Positions 63,754 through 64,000 of a stretch of DNA of 64,000 nt are shown here, piece by piece; positions within the stretch are counted from its first letter, which is position 1; every line of letters begins with the position of its first letter. The position numbers and the translations under genes are program-made. Origin of the DNA: Brasilonema sennae CENA114 (GTDB lineage Bacteria; Cyanobacteriota; Cyanobacteriia; Cyanobacteriales; Nostocaceae); the NCBI RefSeq assembly GCF_006968745.1, contig NZ_CP030118.1:2864654-2928653 (forward strand). The letters are read 5' to 3'. The notes beneath the pieces are model-generated. The model did not search any database. It saw nothing but the letters and a program-made list of their open reading frames with translations, and was not told the origin of the DNA.

Positions 63754-64000
63754 CTACTTAATTTCTGTAATTCGTAGGGTATAAGGAAAGTACCTATCTT
63801 TTTTAAACGAACCAATCCACACATAGTATGTTCCTGGTAACCATTCTCCAATCATGCCAGGATTCTTGCCATCAAAATCGTCATTGCACCAGCTACCTCC
63901 AGGACCTCTAATAATTAAGGTGGTATCCTCAGGGCTTCTGACTTCTATTTTTAAGTAGTCAAATTTACTTGTTAGCTCAATAGTATGGTCTGGGTCTTCA
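63754..64000 (-). CDS. Secreted beta-domain protein, C-terminal part (5' end beyond window)
   Basis: The last 81 codons are visible. They read FDYLKIEVRSPEDTTLIIRG, then GSWCNDDFDGKNPGMIGEWL and YYVWIGSFKKDRYFPYTLRI. This is the beta-sandwich type domain (TTLxxRxxxGxxxCDDD...PxxxGxxxxGxYxVWVGS) common at the ends of cyanobacterial exported proteins and some kinases. The N-terminus and any signal peptide lie outside. Function unknown. Confidence 0.7.
   Translation of the reverse strand, partial: EDPDHTIELTSKFDYLKIEVRSPEDTTLIIRGPGGSWCNDDFDGKNPGMIGEWLPGTYYVWIGSFKKDRYFPYTLRITEIK

Noticed and set aside
1..64000. tRNA or rRNA genes
   Set aside because: I looked for T-loop GGTTCRANYCC-type motifs and conserved rRNA words and saw none that fit a complete gene; a covariance-model scan would settle this.

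Overview
The window comes from a filamentous cyanobacterium, probably a heterocyst-forming genus such as Scytonema, Tolypothrix or Brasilonema (genus inferred, not proven). The evidence is photosystem II genes (psbY, psb27), an FtsH protease, a Cph1-type phytochrome with its response regulator, iron-uptake porins, AMIN-domain TonB receptors, many GCGATCGC (HIP1) sites, and spacers full of 7-bp tandem repeats and palindromic dispersed repeats.

Layout. 0-5 kb: a partial TIGR02652-type gene, a gamma-carbonic-anhydrase-like protein, psbY, folC and hisC, separated by repeats. 5-10 kb: a MITE-like palindrome, a sugar-type solute-binding lipoprotein, and pilMNO without pilQ. 9.7-17 kb: a siderophore-uptake island with an intact AMIN-TonB receptor, a second receptor broken by a 5-bp duplication, a 24-codon relic of another receptor, a truncated AraC reading frame and an intact AraC/PchR-type regulator. 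17-20 kb: a DUF1778/GNAT toxin-antitoxin pair with a palindromic putative operator, cdsA and cbiT. 20-27 kb: a Ser/Thr kinase, phytochrome plus Rcp-type regulator, and an HxlR-receiver fusion divergent from a SnoaL/SDR pair. 27-33 kb: map, a GT1 glycosyltransferase, a GHL10 glycosidase-like protein, psb27 and cofH. 34-38.5 kb: three membrane or glycosyl-transfer genes. 38.5-42.3 kb: a YdeI-family gene, DUF3318, a small zinc-ribbon-like protein and an SLH/OprB porin.

42.4-52 kb is a sulfate-uptake region: two Crp/Fnr regulators, cysA, two NIL-domain proteins, cysW, cysT and two sulfate-binding proteins, with a class II glutamine amidotransferase between the binding-protein genes. 52-58 kb holds a secreted protein with pentapeptide repeats, an IS630 transposase relic, two divergent small secreted proteins sharing a GCxCxGC motif, and a Zn/Mn ABC transporter (znuB, znuC, divergent znuA) with a Fur/Zur-like inverted repeat. 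58-61 kb is a phosphate-control set (sphR, sphS, phoU). 61-63 kb is ftsH, and the window closes in a partial secreted protein.

The most unusual observations are the decaying TonB-receptor island, a phytochrome with Cys-Cys where Cys-His is expected, the HxlR-receiver fusion, the paired GCxCxGC secreted proteins, a perfect palindromic element against the znuC stop codon, and intergenic repeats taken into the reading frame of a membrane glycosyltransferase. I saw no tRNA, rRNA or CRISPR array.
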